From assembly GCF_000717915.1 (NCBI RefSeq), contig NZ_JOCX01000009.1:124001-188000 (forward strand): a stretch of 64,000 nt of DNA, given 5' to 3'. This stretch comes from Streptomyces sp. NRRL S-244 (GTDB taxonomy: Bacteria; Actinomycetota; Actinomycetes; Streptomycetales; Streptomycetaceae). Below, piece after piece: positions 43,152 through 51,667 of the stretch. A program made the translations under genes and the position numbers. Below the pieces are notes generated by a model. The model did not search any database. It saw only the letters and a program-made list of their open reading frames with translations, and was not told where the DNA came from. Numbering within the stretch: position 1 is the first letter of the stretch; every line of letters begins with the position of its first letter.

Positions 43152-46007
43152 TCACGGCTTGAGCGTCAGCGTCTCCACCGTCGCCTTATCCACGGCCTCC
43201 TTGCCGAAGGGCCAGTCCAGCAGGTCGCCCTTGGCCCACATCGTCGTCTGGTCCGTGTAGTTGTCGTGGTACGCGTGGCCCGAGGCGCCGGTCAGGTTGA
43301 TCCAGCGCGACTTGTCCAGGTCGTTGAGGTTCACGACCATCCGCATCGACGGGACCCAGGTGACCCCGTACCCGCCGGAGGCGTTCCAGCCGGTCGCGTT
43401 CACGGTGGCCTCGCCGCCGCCCAGGTTCCACGGGCCGCGGTTGAGGAGCCACTGCATGAAGCCGGGGCCCGCGGTGCCGATCGTCTGGTTCTTCAGCGTC
43501 AGCTGGTGCAGGCGGCCCCAGCTCCAGGTGGACTGGTCCTTGCCGAGCTTGGCGGTCAGCTCCCAGCGGGCGTCCTTCATGGCCCGCGCGAAGAGCTGGT
43601 CGCGGGTGGCGGTCGCCGGCTGGTTGCGGGCGGCCGGCGTCTGCCACCACGCCGACTTCTCGTCCTTGACCAGGCGGCGGACCACCTCGAACCAGCGGTC
43701 GCCGCCGTCCGGCTGCGCCGAGTCGGGGCCGCGCGTACCGCACTCGCGGACCGTCTTGGCCAGGTCGTCGACCGGACCGCTGCTCTCCTCCTGGACGTTC
43801 ATGCAGCTGCCCTCGATCCGCAGCTCCTTCGGCATCTTGTCGCCGAAGGACAGCTTGAGGATGTTGCGCCAGACCGCGTTGAAGTACGCGGCCGCCGCCG
43901 AGTCGGGCTCCTGCGTGTAGTTCCAGCCCTCCAGCAGCTTCTGCGCGGAGCGCACGTCGGGGTCCGAGACCTCGATCTTGGCCAGCATCGGGGTGAGCAG
44001 CGCGGCGATCTCGCTGCTGTTGTCCATCTGCATGGTGCGCATGTCGTCGGTGGAGATCTTGCCGTTGTCCTTGGTCTTCGCCTCGATGAGGTCGTTGATC
44101 CGCTGGCTCCGGGCGCCGTAGCCCCAGTCGGTGGTCAGCACGTACGGGTACTTGCCCGCGCCGGTCCCGCTCTCCACGACCGCCTGGTTCGCGGTGACGA
44201 TGTAGCCGCGCGCCGGGTTGAAGTCGTACGGCATCTCGTCCTGCGGGATGTAGCCCGCGTTGCCGTCCTTGCCGCCCTTCCAGGCGTACTTGGAGTCCCA
44301 GCCGGGGGCCGGCATGCGGCCGTCGCCGGCGCCGCGGATCGGGATGCGGCCCGGGGCCTGGTAGCCGATGTTGCCGGCGGGGCCCTTGTTGTCGGCGTAG
44401 ATCAGGTTCTGCGACGGCACCTCGAAGTCGCGGGCGGCGGCGCGGAAGCTCGGGAAGTCCTTGGCCCGGTTGAGGCTGAAGACGGCGTCCATCGACTTGC
44501 CGGGGTCCAGGGCGGTCCAGCGCAGGGCGACGGCGTAGCCGTTGCCGCGGTCGGGGGCCGAGCTGGAGACGGGGGCGCGGCTGCCGACCGTGCCGAGCTC
44601 GTCGCTGCGGTCGGAGATCAGCGGGCCGTTGTTGGTGGTGCGGACGGTGATCTTCTTGCTCTTGCCGCCCGCGATCTTGATGACCTCTTCGCGGGTGGTG
44701 AAGGGGACCGTCTTGCCGTCGTAGACGTAGCCCTCGGGCTTGACCTGCTCCAGGTAGAGGTCGGTGACGTCGGCGCCGAGGTTGGTCATGCCCCAGGCGA
44801 TGTCGGCGTTGTGGCCGATGACCACGCCGGGCATGCCGGAGAAGGTGTAGCCGGCGACGTCGTACTTGCACTGGCTGGAGACCGCGCGGCAGTGCAGGCC
44901 CATCTGGTACCAGACCGAGGGCAGCTGCGGGGACAGGTGCGGGTCGTTCGCGAGCAGCGGCTTGCCGGTGGTCGTGTACTGGCCGGAGACGACCCAGGAG
45001 TTCGAGCCGATGCCGCTGCCGTTGGGACCGAGGATCGCCGGGACCTTGTCCAGGGTCTTGGCGAGGGAGGTCAGCGAGGTGCGCAGGCCCACGGTGGCGC
45101 CCTGGGCGGTGGTGTCGTCCGCGAGACCGGTGGGGTTGGCGGGGGCGGTGGAGCCCTGCGAACCGTTGGCCGAGGCCTGCGAGCCGGTGGTGCTGCCGCC
45201 GGAGCCCTTGCCGGAGCCCGAGCCCGTGGAGCCCGCGGCCGCGCCCTGGGGGACGTACTTCTGGCCCTCGATCTTGCCCGCGTCGACGATCGGCTTGTTC
45301 CGGTCGAAGGGGTACGGCGGGTACAGCTCGTCGATCTGCGCCTGCGTGAGCTTGTTGGACATCAGCGCGCGGTCGATCTCGTCCTGCATGTTGCCGCGCA
45401 GGTCCCAGGCCATCGCCTTGAGCCAGGCCACCGAGTCCACCGGCGTCCACTGCTCGGGCTGGTAGTCGTCGCTGAGCTTGAGGGCGGAGTGCTCGACGGA
45501 GAGGTCCTTGCCGGACTTCCCCTTCAGGTACGCGTTGACCCCGTCGGCGTAGGCCTGGAGGTACTTCTTCGTCTCGGCCGAGAGCTTGGTGTCGTACTCC
45601 GCCTGCGCGACCTGGCGCCAGCCGAGCGTGCGCAGGAAGGCGTCGGTCTCGACCTGGTCGGGCCCGAACATCTCGGAGAGCCGGCCGGAGGTCATGTGGC
45701 GGCGGACGTCCATCTCCCAGAAGCGGTCCTGGGCGTGGACGAAGCCCTGCGCGCGGAAGAGGTCGTCGTCGTTGTCGGCGTAGAGCTGGGGAATGCCGTG
45801 GGAGTCCCGCTTGACCTCGACGGTCCCGGTCAGGCCGGGGACCTTGAGGCTGCCGGTGGCCTGGGGGAACGAGGCGCGGACGTTGTCCATGCTCCAGTAC
45901 GTCCCGTACCCGAAGCCCGCGACGAGCGCCAGGACCAGCACGAGCACGATCAGACGGGCGCGTCGTCCCCTCTTCTTGACGGGAGGAGCGGTTTCGTTGG
46001 CGGGCAT
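43152..46007 (-). CDS. Penicillin acylase (Ntn-hydrolase) family protein, membrane-anchored
   Basis: 951 aa. Cytoplasmic Lys/Arg-rich N-terminus, one membrane segment (about 18-40, ARLIVLVLVLALVAGFGYGT), then the acylase alpha region (VEVKRDSHGIPQLYADN ... GFVHAQDRFWEMDVRR). A Ser/Gly/Thr linker (about 255-290) is followed by the autoprocessing site SGIGSNSWVVSG, where the Ser of SNSW becomes the catalytic N-terminus of the beta chain. Later motifs: ANDPHLSPQLPSVWYQ, and GHNADIAWGMTN. Amide substrate unknown; homoserine-lactone or aromatic amide hydrolysis is possible. Promoter lies in the AT-rich divergent region 46008-46191. Confidence 0.9.
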   Translation of the reverse strand: MPANETAPPVKKRGRRARLIVLVLVLALVAGFGYGTYWSMDNVRASFPQATGSLKVPGLTGTVEVKRDSHGIPQLYADNDDDLFRAQGFVHAQDRFWEMDVRRHMTSGRLSEMFGPDQVETDAFLRTLGWRQVAQAEYDTKLSAETKKYLQAYADGVNAYLKGKSGKDLSVEHSALKLSDDYQPEQWTPVDSVAWLKAMAWDLRGNMQDEIDRALMSNKLTQAQIDELYPPYPFDRNKPIVDAGKIEGQKYVPQGAAAGSTGSGSGKGSGGSTTGSQASANGSQGSTAPANPTGLADDTTAQGATVGLRTSLTSLAKTLDKVPAILGPNGSGIGSNSWVVSGQYTTTGKPLLANDPHLSPQLPSVWYQMGLHCRAVSSQCKYDVAGYTFSGMPGVVIGHNADIAWGMTNLGADVTDLYLEQVKPEGYVYDGKTVPFTTREEVIKIAGGKSKKITVRTTNNGPLISDRSDELGTVGSRAPVSSSAPDRGNGYAVALRWTALDPGKSMDAVFSLNRAKDFPSFRAAARDFEVPSQNLIYADNKGPAGNIGYQAPGRIPIRGAGDGRMPAPGWDSKYAWKGGKDGNAGYIPQDEMPYDFNPARGYIVTANQAVVESGTGAGKYPYVLTTDWGYGARSQRINDLIEAKTKDNGKISTDDMRTMQMDNSSEIAALLTPMLAKIEVSDPDVRSAQKLLEGWNYTQEPDSAAAAYFNAVWRNILKLSFGDKMPKELRIEGSCMNVQEESSGPVDDLAKTVRECGTRGPDSAQPDGGDRWFEVVRRLVKDEKSAWWQTPAARNQPATATRDQLFARAMKDARWELTAKLGKDQSTWSWGRLHQLTLKNQTIGTAGPGFMQWLLNRGPWNLGGGEATVNATGWNASGGYGVTWVPSMRMVVNLNDLDKSRWINLTGASGHAYHDNYTDQTTMWAKGDLLDWPFGKEAVDKATVETLTLKP

Positions 46008-46191
46008 CGCTGTCCTTAGAGGGGCAGGGTGGTCCTGGGAGTGCTGGGAGCAACCATAGGCGCAGGACCGGGTCCGTTGATCCGCCAGGGGTCGAGGTGA
46101 CGAGGACAGGGCCGAACAGGGGTTTCACAATGTGGTTATCGCGTAAAGGGCGCGTCAAATATTAGGTAAGGTAACGAAGTACCTGCCGATC

Positions 46192-47754
46192 TTGCCGGAC
46201 TTGTCGCCTGGAGGAACGTTCCACCGGGCGCCTCGAGGAAAGGGCCGCCCGCTGACCGTCCACACGCTCAATGAGCTCCTGCTGGTCTGCTCGCTCGTGC
46301 TGCTCGTCGCCGTCGCGGCGGTACGCATCTCTTCACGCAGCGGCCTCCCCAGCCTGCTCATCTACCTCGGCATAGGCATAGCGATAGGCCAGGACGGCAT
46401 AGGCAACGTCGTTTTCGACAATGCCGAGCTGACCCAGGTCATCGGCTACGCCGCGCTCGTCGTGATCCTCGCCGAGGGCGGTCTGGGCACCAAGTGGAAA
46501 CAGATCAAACCGGCCCTGCCGGCCGCGATCGTGCTGTCACTGGTCGGCGTCGCGATCAGCGTCGGCGTCACGGCCGCGGGCGCGCACTACCTGGTCGGGC
46601 TGGACTGGCGGCAAGCGCTGCTGATCGGCGCGGTCGTCTCCTCGACCGACGCCGCGGCCGTTTTCTCCGTCCTGCGCAAGGTGCCGCTGCCCTCCCGGAT
46701 CACGGGCGTGCTGGAGGCCGAGTCGGGCTTCAACGACGCTCCCGTCGTGATCCTGGTCGTCGCCTTCGCGACCGTCGGCCCGGTGGACCAGTGGTACGTC
46801 CTGCTCGGCAAGATCGCCCTCGAGCTGGCGATCGGCGTCGCGATCGGCCTGTCGGTCGGCTTCCTGGGGGCGTACGGCCTGCGGCATGTGGCCCTGCCCG
46901 CCTCCGGCCTGTACCCGATCGCCGTGATGGCGATCGCGGTGTCGGCGTACGCGGCCGGCGCGATGGCGCACGGCTCCGGCTTCCTCGCCGTGTACCTGGC
47001 CTCGATGGTGCTCGGGAACGCGAAGCTCCCGCACTGGCCGGCGACCCGGGGATTCGCGGACGGGCTCGGCTGGATCGCCCAGATCGGCATGTTCGTCCTG
47101 CTCGGGCTCCTGGTCACCCCGCACGAGCTGGCCCAGGACTTCTGGCCCGCCGTGATCATCGGGCTGGTGCTGACGATGGTGGCGCGGCCGCTGGAGGTCT
47201 TCGTCAGCCTGCTGCCGTTCCGGCTGCCCTGGCAGGAGCAGGCCCTGATGTCCTGGGCGGGGCTGCGCGGCGCCGTGCCCATCATCCTGGCGACCATCCC
47301 GATGGTGACCGGGATCGAGGGCAGCGACCGCGTCTTCAACATCGTCTTCGTCCTGGTCGTCGTCTACACCCTGGTGCAGGGGCCGACCCTGCCCTGGCTC
47401 GCGCGCAAGCTGGAGCTCGGCGACTCCGACGCGGGCGCCGCCGACCTGGGGATCGAGTCGGCGCCGCTGGAGAAGCTGCGCGGGCACCTGCTGTCCTTCG
47501 CCATCCCGGAGGCCTCGCGGATGCACGGCGTCGAGGTGAGCGAGCTGCGGCTGCCGCCGGGGGCGTCGGTGACGCTGGTGGTCCGGGACGCGAAGAGCTT
47601 CGTACCGCTGCCGTCGACGGTGCTGCGGCGCGGGGACGAGCTGCTGGTGGTGGCCACGGATCCGGTACGGGACGCGGCGGAGGCCCGGCTGCGGGCGGTG
47701 GCGCGGGGCGGCAAGCTGGCCGGATGGCTCGGGACGGGCTCGAACGGGGCTTGA
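46192..47754 (+). CDS. Cation/proton antiporter (CPA1, K+/H+ type) with C-terminal TrkA_C-like domain
   Basis: 520 aa from TTG 46192. The conserved protein seems to begin at 46252 (LTVHTLNELLLVCSLVLLV), but that codon is CTG; AGGAAAGG lies 10 nt before it, so a CTG start is quite possible. About twelve helices, with the ion-site segment GAVVSSTDAAAVFSVLRKV and EAESGFNDAPVVILV (acidic pair typical of CPA1), then RGAVPIILATIPM. The C-terminal 90 residues (SFAIPEASRMHGVEVSELRLPPGASVTLVVRD) form a TrkA_C regulatory domain, often a nucleotide or c-di-AMP sensor. It adjusts cytoplasmic K+ or Na+ and pH. Confidence 0.88.
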   Translation: MPDLSPGGTFHRAPRGKGRPLTVHTLNELLLVCSLVLLVAVAAVRISSRSGLPSLLIYLGIGIAIGQDGIGNVVFDNAELTQVIGYAALVVILAEGGLGTKWKQIKPALPAAIVLSLVGVAISVGVTAAGAHYLVGLDWRQALLIGAVVSSTDAAAVFSVLRKVPLPSRITGVLEAESGFNDAPVVILVVAFATVGPVDQWYVLLGKIALELAIGVAIGLSVGFLGAYGLRHVALPASGLYPIAVMAIAVSAYAAGAMAHGSGFLAVYLASMVLGNAKLPHWPATRGFADGLGWIAQIGMFVLLGLLVTPHELAQDFWPAVIIGLVLTMVARPLEVFVSLLPFRLPWQEQALMSWAGLRGAVPIILATIPMVTGIEGSDRVFNIVFVLVVVYTLVQGPTLPWLARKLELGDSDAGAADLGIESAPLEKLRGHLLSFAIPEASRMHGVEVSELRLPPGASVTLVVRDAKSFVPLPSTVLRRGDELLVVATDPVRDAAEARLRAVARGGKLAGWLGTGSNGA

Positions 47755-48195
47755 GAAGGTCCTGAGCAGGGCATGAGCGGGGCCTGAGCGGGGTCCGTAC
47801 ATGACGGACACGACTTCAACAGAGCGTTAGAGCGTCGTTCTAATTCTGTGTTTTCGGGGGTTTGTGGGCCGTTTCACCACGCTTTACCGTGCTCCGGAAT
47901 GCGAACTTCCAGTTAATCGCAGGTGAAGACACCGCATGTCGCCGGAATCACAGGACACTCACCCGGTCTGCCTGTACGATAAAGGCACACCACATCGAAC
48001 CAACTCTGCCTGACGCAGAGCTGGCGCGACCGCAAAGCGGCCGTGGCTCCCTCCCGCAGTGGGCGCCCAGGTATCACTCGGTTCTGCGCAAGAGGACAGC
48101 TCTCGGGGCTCCCACATGTACGGGTGCGGTCGCTCACGAGGCGGCACACCGTCCGCAGACGGGGACGCTCTACCAGGCAGCGGAAAGGCCAGGCC
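47755..48195 (+). promoter_or_regulatory. 440-nt region with hairpins, promoter and leader of the MFS gene
   Basis: No full-length gene. Inverted repeats: 47793-47809 (GTCCGT / ACGGAC) after the antiporter, 47827-47843 (TTAGA / TCTAA), 48004-48020 (CTCTGC / GCAGAG), and 48030-48040 (CCGC aaa GCGG). A -10-like TACGAT lies near 47976. If so, the leader is over 200 nt. A short frame (48116-48199) overlaps the MFS start. Confidence 0.5.
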
Positions 48196-48199
48196 GTGA
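48116..48199 (+). CDS. Possible leader peptide overlapping the MFS start
   Basis: 27 codons from ATG 48116, MYGCGRSRGGTPSADGDALP then GSGKARP. The stop TGA overlaps the GTG of the MFS gene as GTGA (48196-48199), as in the coupled operons elsewhere here. No good ribosome binding site. It could be a real coupling or attenuation peptide, or chance. Confidence 0.35.
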   Translation: MYGCGRSRGGTPSADGDALPGSGKARP

Positions 48200-49530
48200 C
48201 ATCCGCGGTCACGACCGACAAGTCCGCACGCCCCGGTTACGGGCAGCTTCTGCGCACGCCCGGAGCCATCGGCTTCGTTCTCCCGGGATTCGCCGCCCGG
48301 CTCCCCTTCGGCATGCTGACCATCAGCATCCTGCTGCTCGTCCAGCACACCAGCGGTTCCTACGGCAGCGCCGGCATCGTCGCCGCCGTCACCGGCGTCT
48401 CGATGGCGCTGTCCGCCCCGGTGATGGGCAAGCTCACCGACCGCCGCGGCCAGAGCGCCGTCCTGGTCCCCGTCGTCCTCATGCACTCCGCCGCCGTCAG
48501 CACCCTCGTGGCGCTCGCGCTGCTGGGCGCTCCCGTGTGGGCGCTGGCCCTGGCGGCCGTCCCCGCCGGCGCCTCCGTCCCGCAGGTCGGACCGATGGTC
48601 CGGGCCCGCTGGGCCGCCAAGCTGGAAGGCTCCCCGCTGCTGCCGACGGCCGCCGCGTTCGAGTCCGTCACCGACGAGTTCACCTTCGTCGTCGGCCCGG
48701 TGCTGGCCACCGCGCTGTGCACCGGAATCCACCCGGCCGCCGGCCTGATCACCGAGGCCGCGCTGACGCTGGCCGGCGGTCTGGTCTTCGCCGCCCAGCG
48801 CGCCACCCAGCCGAAGCCTCACGCCACCCCGGCCGGGGGCGAGAAGCACGCCTCCGCGCTGTCCTTCCCGGGCCTGCGGGTCCTGATCGTGGCCTTCCTC
48901 GGCATCGGCGCCGTCTTCGGCGGCATGCAGGTGTCGCTGGCCGCCTTCTCCAACGAGATCGGCAACCCGGGCGCGAACGGCCTGCTGTACGGCGTCTTCG
49001 CGGCCGGCAACATGACCGCGGGCATCGCCTGCGGCGCCATCGCCTGGAAGATCGGCCCGCGCCGCCGTCTGCTGCTCGGCTACGCCGGCCTCACCGTGGC
49101 CGCCTCGGTCCTGTGGACCGCGCACTCGATGATCCTGCTGGGCGCGCTCGGCCTGGTCGTCGGCCTGTGCATCGCCCCGGCCCTGATCACCGGCTACACG
49201 ATGATCGAGTCCCTGATCCCGGCGAACGCCCGCACCGAGGCCTTCACCTGGCTGACCGGCGCCGTCGCCTTCGGTCAGGCCACCGCCGTGACCCTGGCCG
49301 GCCGCCTGACGGACGCGCACGGGTCCTCGTACGGCTTCCTGGTGCCCATGGCGGGCACCGTGCTGGCGCTGGCGACCCTGCTCGCGCTGCGGTCGAGCCT
49401 GGCCCCGAAGGCCCCGAGCCGGATCATCAACTCGTCGGCCGGATCGTCTGCCACCGCTGCTCCGGAGGTCCCTGCTGCGCGGGTGAACGAGCGTGGTGTC
49501 GGTCACCGCGTGCCGGTGACGGTGGACTGA
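48196..49530 (+). CDS. MFS transporter
   Basis: 444 aa, GTG 48196, AAAGG upstream. Twelve hydrophobic helices in two halves, with the MFS loop signature GKLTDRRGQS between helices 2 and 3 and FESVTDEFTFVVGP in helix 5. It ends in an Ala/Ser tail. It looks like an efflux carrier of the drug:proton group, although the substrate is not evident. A long, structured leader precedes it. Confidence 0.88.
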   Translation: MTSAVTTDKSARPGYGQLLRTPGAIGFVLPGFAARLPFGMLTISILLLVQHTSGSYGSAGIVAAVTGVSMALSAPVMGKLTDRRGQSAVLVPVVLMHSAAVSTLVALALLGAPVWALALAAVPAGASVPQVGPMVRARWAAKLEGSPLLPTAAAFESVTDEFTFVVGPVLATALCTGIHPAAGLITEAALTLAGGLVFAAQRATQPKPHATPAGGEKHASALSFPGLRVLIVAFLGIGAVFGGMQVSLAAFSNEIGNPGANGLLYGVFAAGNMTAGIACGAIAWKIGPRRRLLLGYAGLTVAASVLWTAHSMILLGALGLVVGLCIAPALITGYTMIESLIPANARTEAFTWLTGAVAFGQATAVTLAGRLTDAHGSSYGFLVPMAGTVLALATLLALRSSLAPKAPSRIINSSAGSSATAAPEVPAARVNERGVGHRVPVTVD

Positions 49531-49597
49531 TCGGCCGGAATACGTCACCATGGAACGTCGTTAGCACTCATCGAGTCAGAGTGCCAGGAGGAAATTC

Positions 49598-49903
49598 GTG
49601 CCGACCTACCAGTACCAGTGCACCGAGTGCGGTGAGGGCCTTGAGGCCGTGCAGAAGTTCACCGATGACGCACTGACCGAGTGCCCGAACTGCCACGGAC
49701 GCCTGAAGAAGGTGTTCTCCGCGGTCGGCATCGTCTTCAAGGGTTCCGGTTTCTACCGGAACGACAGCCGCGGCGCTTCGTCGAGCAGCTCCCCTGCCGC
49801 CTCGAAGCCGTCGACGCCCGCTGCCGCCCCGGCCGCTTCGTCGGCGTCCTCGACGTCGAGCACGAGCACCGGCTCCAGCTCGAGCTCCACGTCGGCTGCC
49901 TGA
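49598..49903 (+). CDS. FmdB-family zinc-ribbon protein
   Basis: 101 aa, GTG 49598 after CAGGAGG. The N-terminal PTYQYQCTECGEGLEAVQKF with a second CPNCHG makes the FmdB/CxxC-CxxC zinc ribbon. The C-terminal half is a Ser/Ala/Thr/Pro run (from about 60). Function unknown; it is often located near mscL and MTA phosphorylase in Streptomyces. Confidence 0.92.
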   Translation: MPTYQYQCTECGEGLEAVQKFTDDALTECPNCHGRLKKVFSAVGIVFKGSGFYRNDSRGASSSSSPAASKPSTPAAAPAASSASSTSSTSTGSSSSSTSAA

Positions 49904-49924
49904 TCTCTGATCTCGTCTGCTTTT

Positions 49925-49965
49925 CGTAAGGCCCCGCCGCCCCTTCCGGGCAGCGGGGCCTTGCG
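49925..49965. terminator. Terminator after the FmdB gene
   Basis: Arms CGTAAGGCCCCGC / GCGGGGCCTTGCG (one G-U pair) with a loop that contains a further CCC/GGG pair. 22 nt after the stop codon. Confidence 0.8.
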
Positions 49966-49987
49966 CATGCCCGGTTAGGGTGGCCGC

Positions 49988-50821
49988 ATGGCTAACGCAG
50001 AGATCGGTGTCATCGGCGGCTCGGGCTTCTACTCCTTCCTGGACGACGTCTCCGAGGTCCAGGTGGACACCCCGTACGGGCCCCCGAGCGACTCCCTCTT
50101 CATCGGCGAGCTGGCCGGGCGCCAGGTCGCCTTCCTCCCGCGCCACGGCCGCAGCCACAAGGTCCCGCCCCACAAGATCAACTACCGGGCCAACCTGTGG
50201 GCGCTGCGCTCGGTGGGCGTGCGCCAGGTGCTCGGCCCGTGCGCGGTCGGCGGCCTGCGCACCGAGTACGGTCCGGGCACGCTGCTCGTTCCCGACCAGC
50301 TGGTCGACCGTACGAAGTCCCGCGCCCAGACCTTCTTCGACGGGGAGCCGCTGCCCGACGGTTCCGTGCCGAACGTCGTGCACACCACGTTCGCCGACCC
50401 GTACTGCCCGGTGGGCCGCTCGGTGGCGCTGGCGGCGGCGCGGGGCCGTGCGTGGGAGCCGGTGGACGGCGGCACGATGGTCGTGGTCGAGGGCCCGCGC
50501 TTCTCGACCCGCGCCGAGTCGAAGTGGCACGCGGCGATGGGCTGGTCGGTCGTCGGCATGACGGGCCACCCGGAGGCGGTCCTCGCCCGCGAGCTGGGGC
50601 TCTGCTACACGTCGATGGCGCTGGTCACCGACCTGGACGCGGGCGCGGAGACGGGTGAGGGCGTGTCCCACACGGAGGTCCTGAAGGTGTTCGGCGAGAA
50701 CGTCGGCCGCCTGCGCGAGGTCCTCTTCGACGCGGTGTCGGCCCTCCCCGCGACGGAATCCCGCGCCTGCCTGTGCACCCACGCCCACGACGGCTGGGAC
50801 CTCGGCATCGAACTGCCGTGA
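49988..50821 (+). CDS. mtnP: S-methyl-5'-thioadenosine phosphorylase
   Basis: 277 aa, ATG 49988. Nucleoside phosphorylase family 2: IGVIGGSGFYSF, FLPRHGRSHKVPPHKINYRANLWAL (phosphate site His/Arg), VVVEGPRFSTRAE, GMTGHPEAVLARELGLCYTS, and the base-site VTDLDAG with two Asp, in the pattern of MTAP. A purine nucleoside or inosine preference cannot be ruled out. It salvages adenine and methylthioribose-phosphate from polyamine synthesis. 22 nt after the FmdB terminator. Confidence 0.88.
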   Translation: MANAEIGVIGGSGFYSFLDDVSEVQVDTPYGPPSDSLFIGELAGRQVAFLPRHGRSHKVPPHKINYRANLWALRSVGVRQVLGPCAVGGLRTEYGPGTLLVPDQLVDRTKSRAQTFFDGEPLPDGSVPNVVHTTFADPYCPVGRSVALAAARGRAWEPVDGGTMVVVEGPRFSTRAESKWHAAMGWSVVGMTGHPEAVLARELGLCYTSMALVTDLDAGAETGEGVSHTEVLKVFGENVGRLREVLFDAVSALPATESRACLCTHAHDGWDLGIELP

Positions 50822-50914
50822 CCGGGGACGCCCTCGGCGGCCGCGGGGCGCGGTTCGCCGCCGCGGCGATTCCTCCGGGCGTCTGAGGCCGGCTCACTCC
50901 TGTGGGTGGCGGCG

Positions 50915-50941
50915 TTGTCCACAGGCTGGGGATTGTCCACA
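50915..50941. promoter_or_regulatory. Two perfect DnaA boxes
   Basis: TTGTCCACA occurs at 50915-50923 and 50933-50941, same orientation, starts 18 bp apart, in the gap between mtnP and a SAF-domain gene. The 9-mer is the preferred Streptomyces DnaA box. No dnaA, dnaN or AT-rich unwinding element lies nearby, so this is not oriC. Confidence 0.7.
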
Positions 50942-51034
50942 GGCGTGAGCGGGATTCCGCGGGGCGGCGGATCGTGAGGGGTGTCCGGGCGCTGGGTCCG
51001 GGCGTCGGATCCCGATTCACCGGTGGTGGCCGTC

Positions 51035-51544
51035 ATGTCCAAGTCCTCCTGCTTCTCCTCCCCTTCTACGTGTCCCCCCGCGCGCCCCGTACCCTCCTTC
51101 CCACCGCTTCGCGTGGGCCGGGGCGGGGACCGGCTGCGCCGCGCCGTACGGCGTCGGCGGCGGGCCGCGTCGGCCGGCCTGGCCGTCCTGGCGGCCGCGC
51201 TGGCGGTGGTCGGCACGGCGGAGGCCCAGGCCTCAAAGGGCGCCGCGCCGCCGGAGGTGAAACCGGCCCCGGCCGCGGTGCGGTGGGTGTCGGCGCCGGT
51301 GCGCATCGCCGACGCGGCGACGGTGCGGCTGCTGCGGCCCGGGGACCGGGTGGACGTGGTCGCGGCGGAGCGCGCGGGCCCGCCGCGGGTGGTGGCCGCG
51401 GGCGCCCGCGTGGCCGAAGTGCCCGATCCGGAGAAGGGCGTGGGGGACGCCGGGGCGCTGGTGGTCCTGTCGGTGCCCCGGGATACCGCGCGGGCGCTCG
51501 TCGGGGCGGGTGCGGTGGCACGACTGGCGGTGACGTTGTGCTGA
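51035..51544 (+). CDS. SAF-domain protein (RcpC/CpaB-like), single membrane anchor
   Basis: 169 aa from ATG 51035; GTG 50981 in the same frame is an alternative. A basic region (RRAVRRRRRAASAG) precedes one hydrophobic segment (about 60-80, LAVLAAALAVVGTAEA). The rest (VSAPVRIADAATVRLLRPGDRVDVVA ... GALVVLSVPRDTARALV) matches the SAF/RcpC pilus-assembly domain. No tad genes are adjacent. Role unknown. Confidence 0.75.
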   Translation: MSKSSCFSSPSTCPPARPVPSFPPLRVGRGGDRLRRAVRRRRRAASAGLAVLAAALAVVGTAEAQASKGAAPPEVKPAPAAVRWVSAPVRIADAATVRLLRPGDRVDVVAAERAGPPRVVAAGARVAEVPDPEKGVGDAGALVVLSVPRDTARALVGAGAVARLAVTLC

Positions 51545-51667
51545 ATCGGACCGGCGTGCGGTCAAGCCACCACAAGACAGCCCCCGATTGGACACGTCGT
51601 GCCCGGACTGCCGTAGCTTTCGGAACCGTTGGCTCCATGTTCGGCGGATTCGAAGAGAGGCTCAGTG

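Noticed and set aside
46162..46180. DmdR/IdeR iron box (TTAGGTAAGG...)
   Set aside because: The left half fits the iron-box consensus but the right half does not, and the flanking genes have no iron role.
50915..50941. Chromosomal origin of replication
   Set aside because: Only two DnaA boxes, no AT-rich element, and no dnaA/dnaN nearby.
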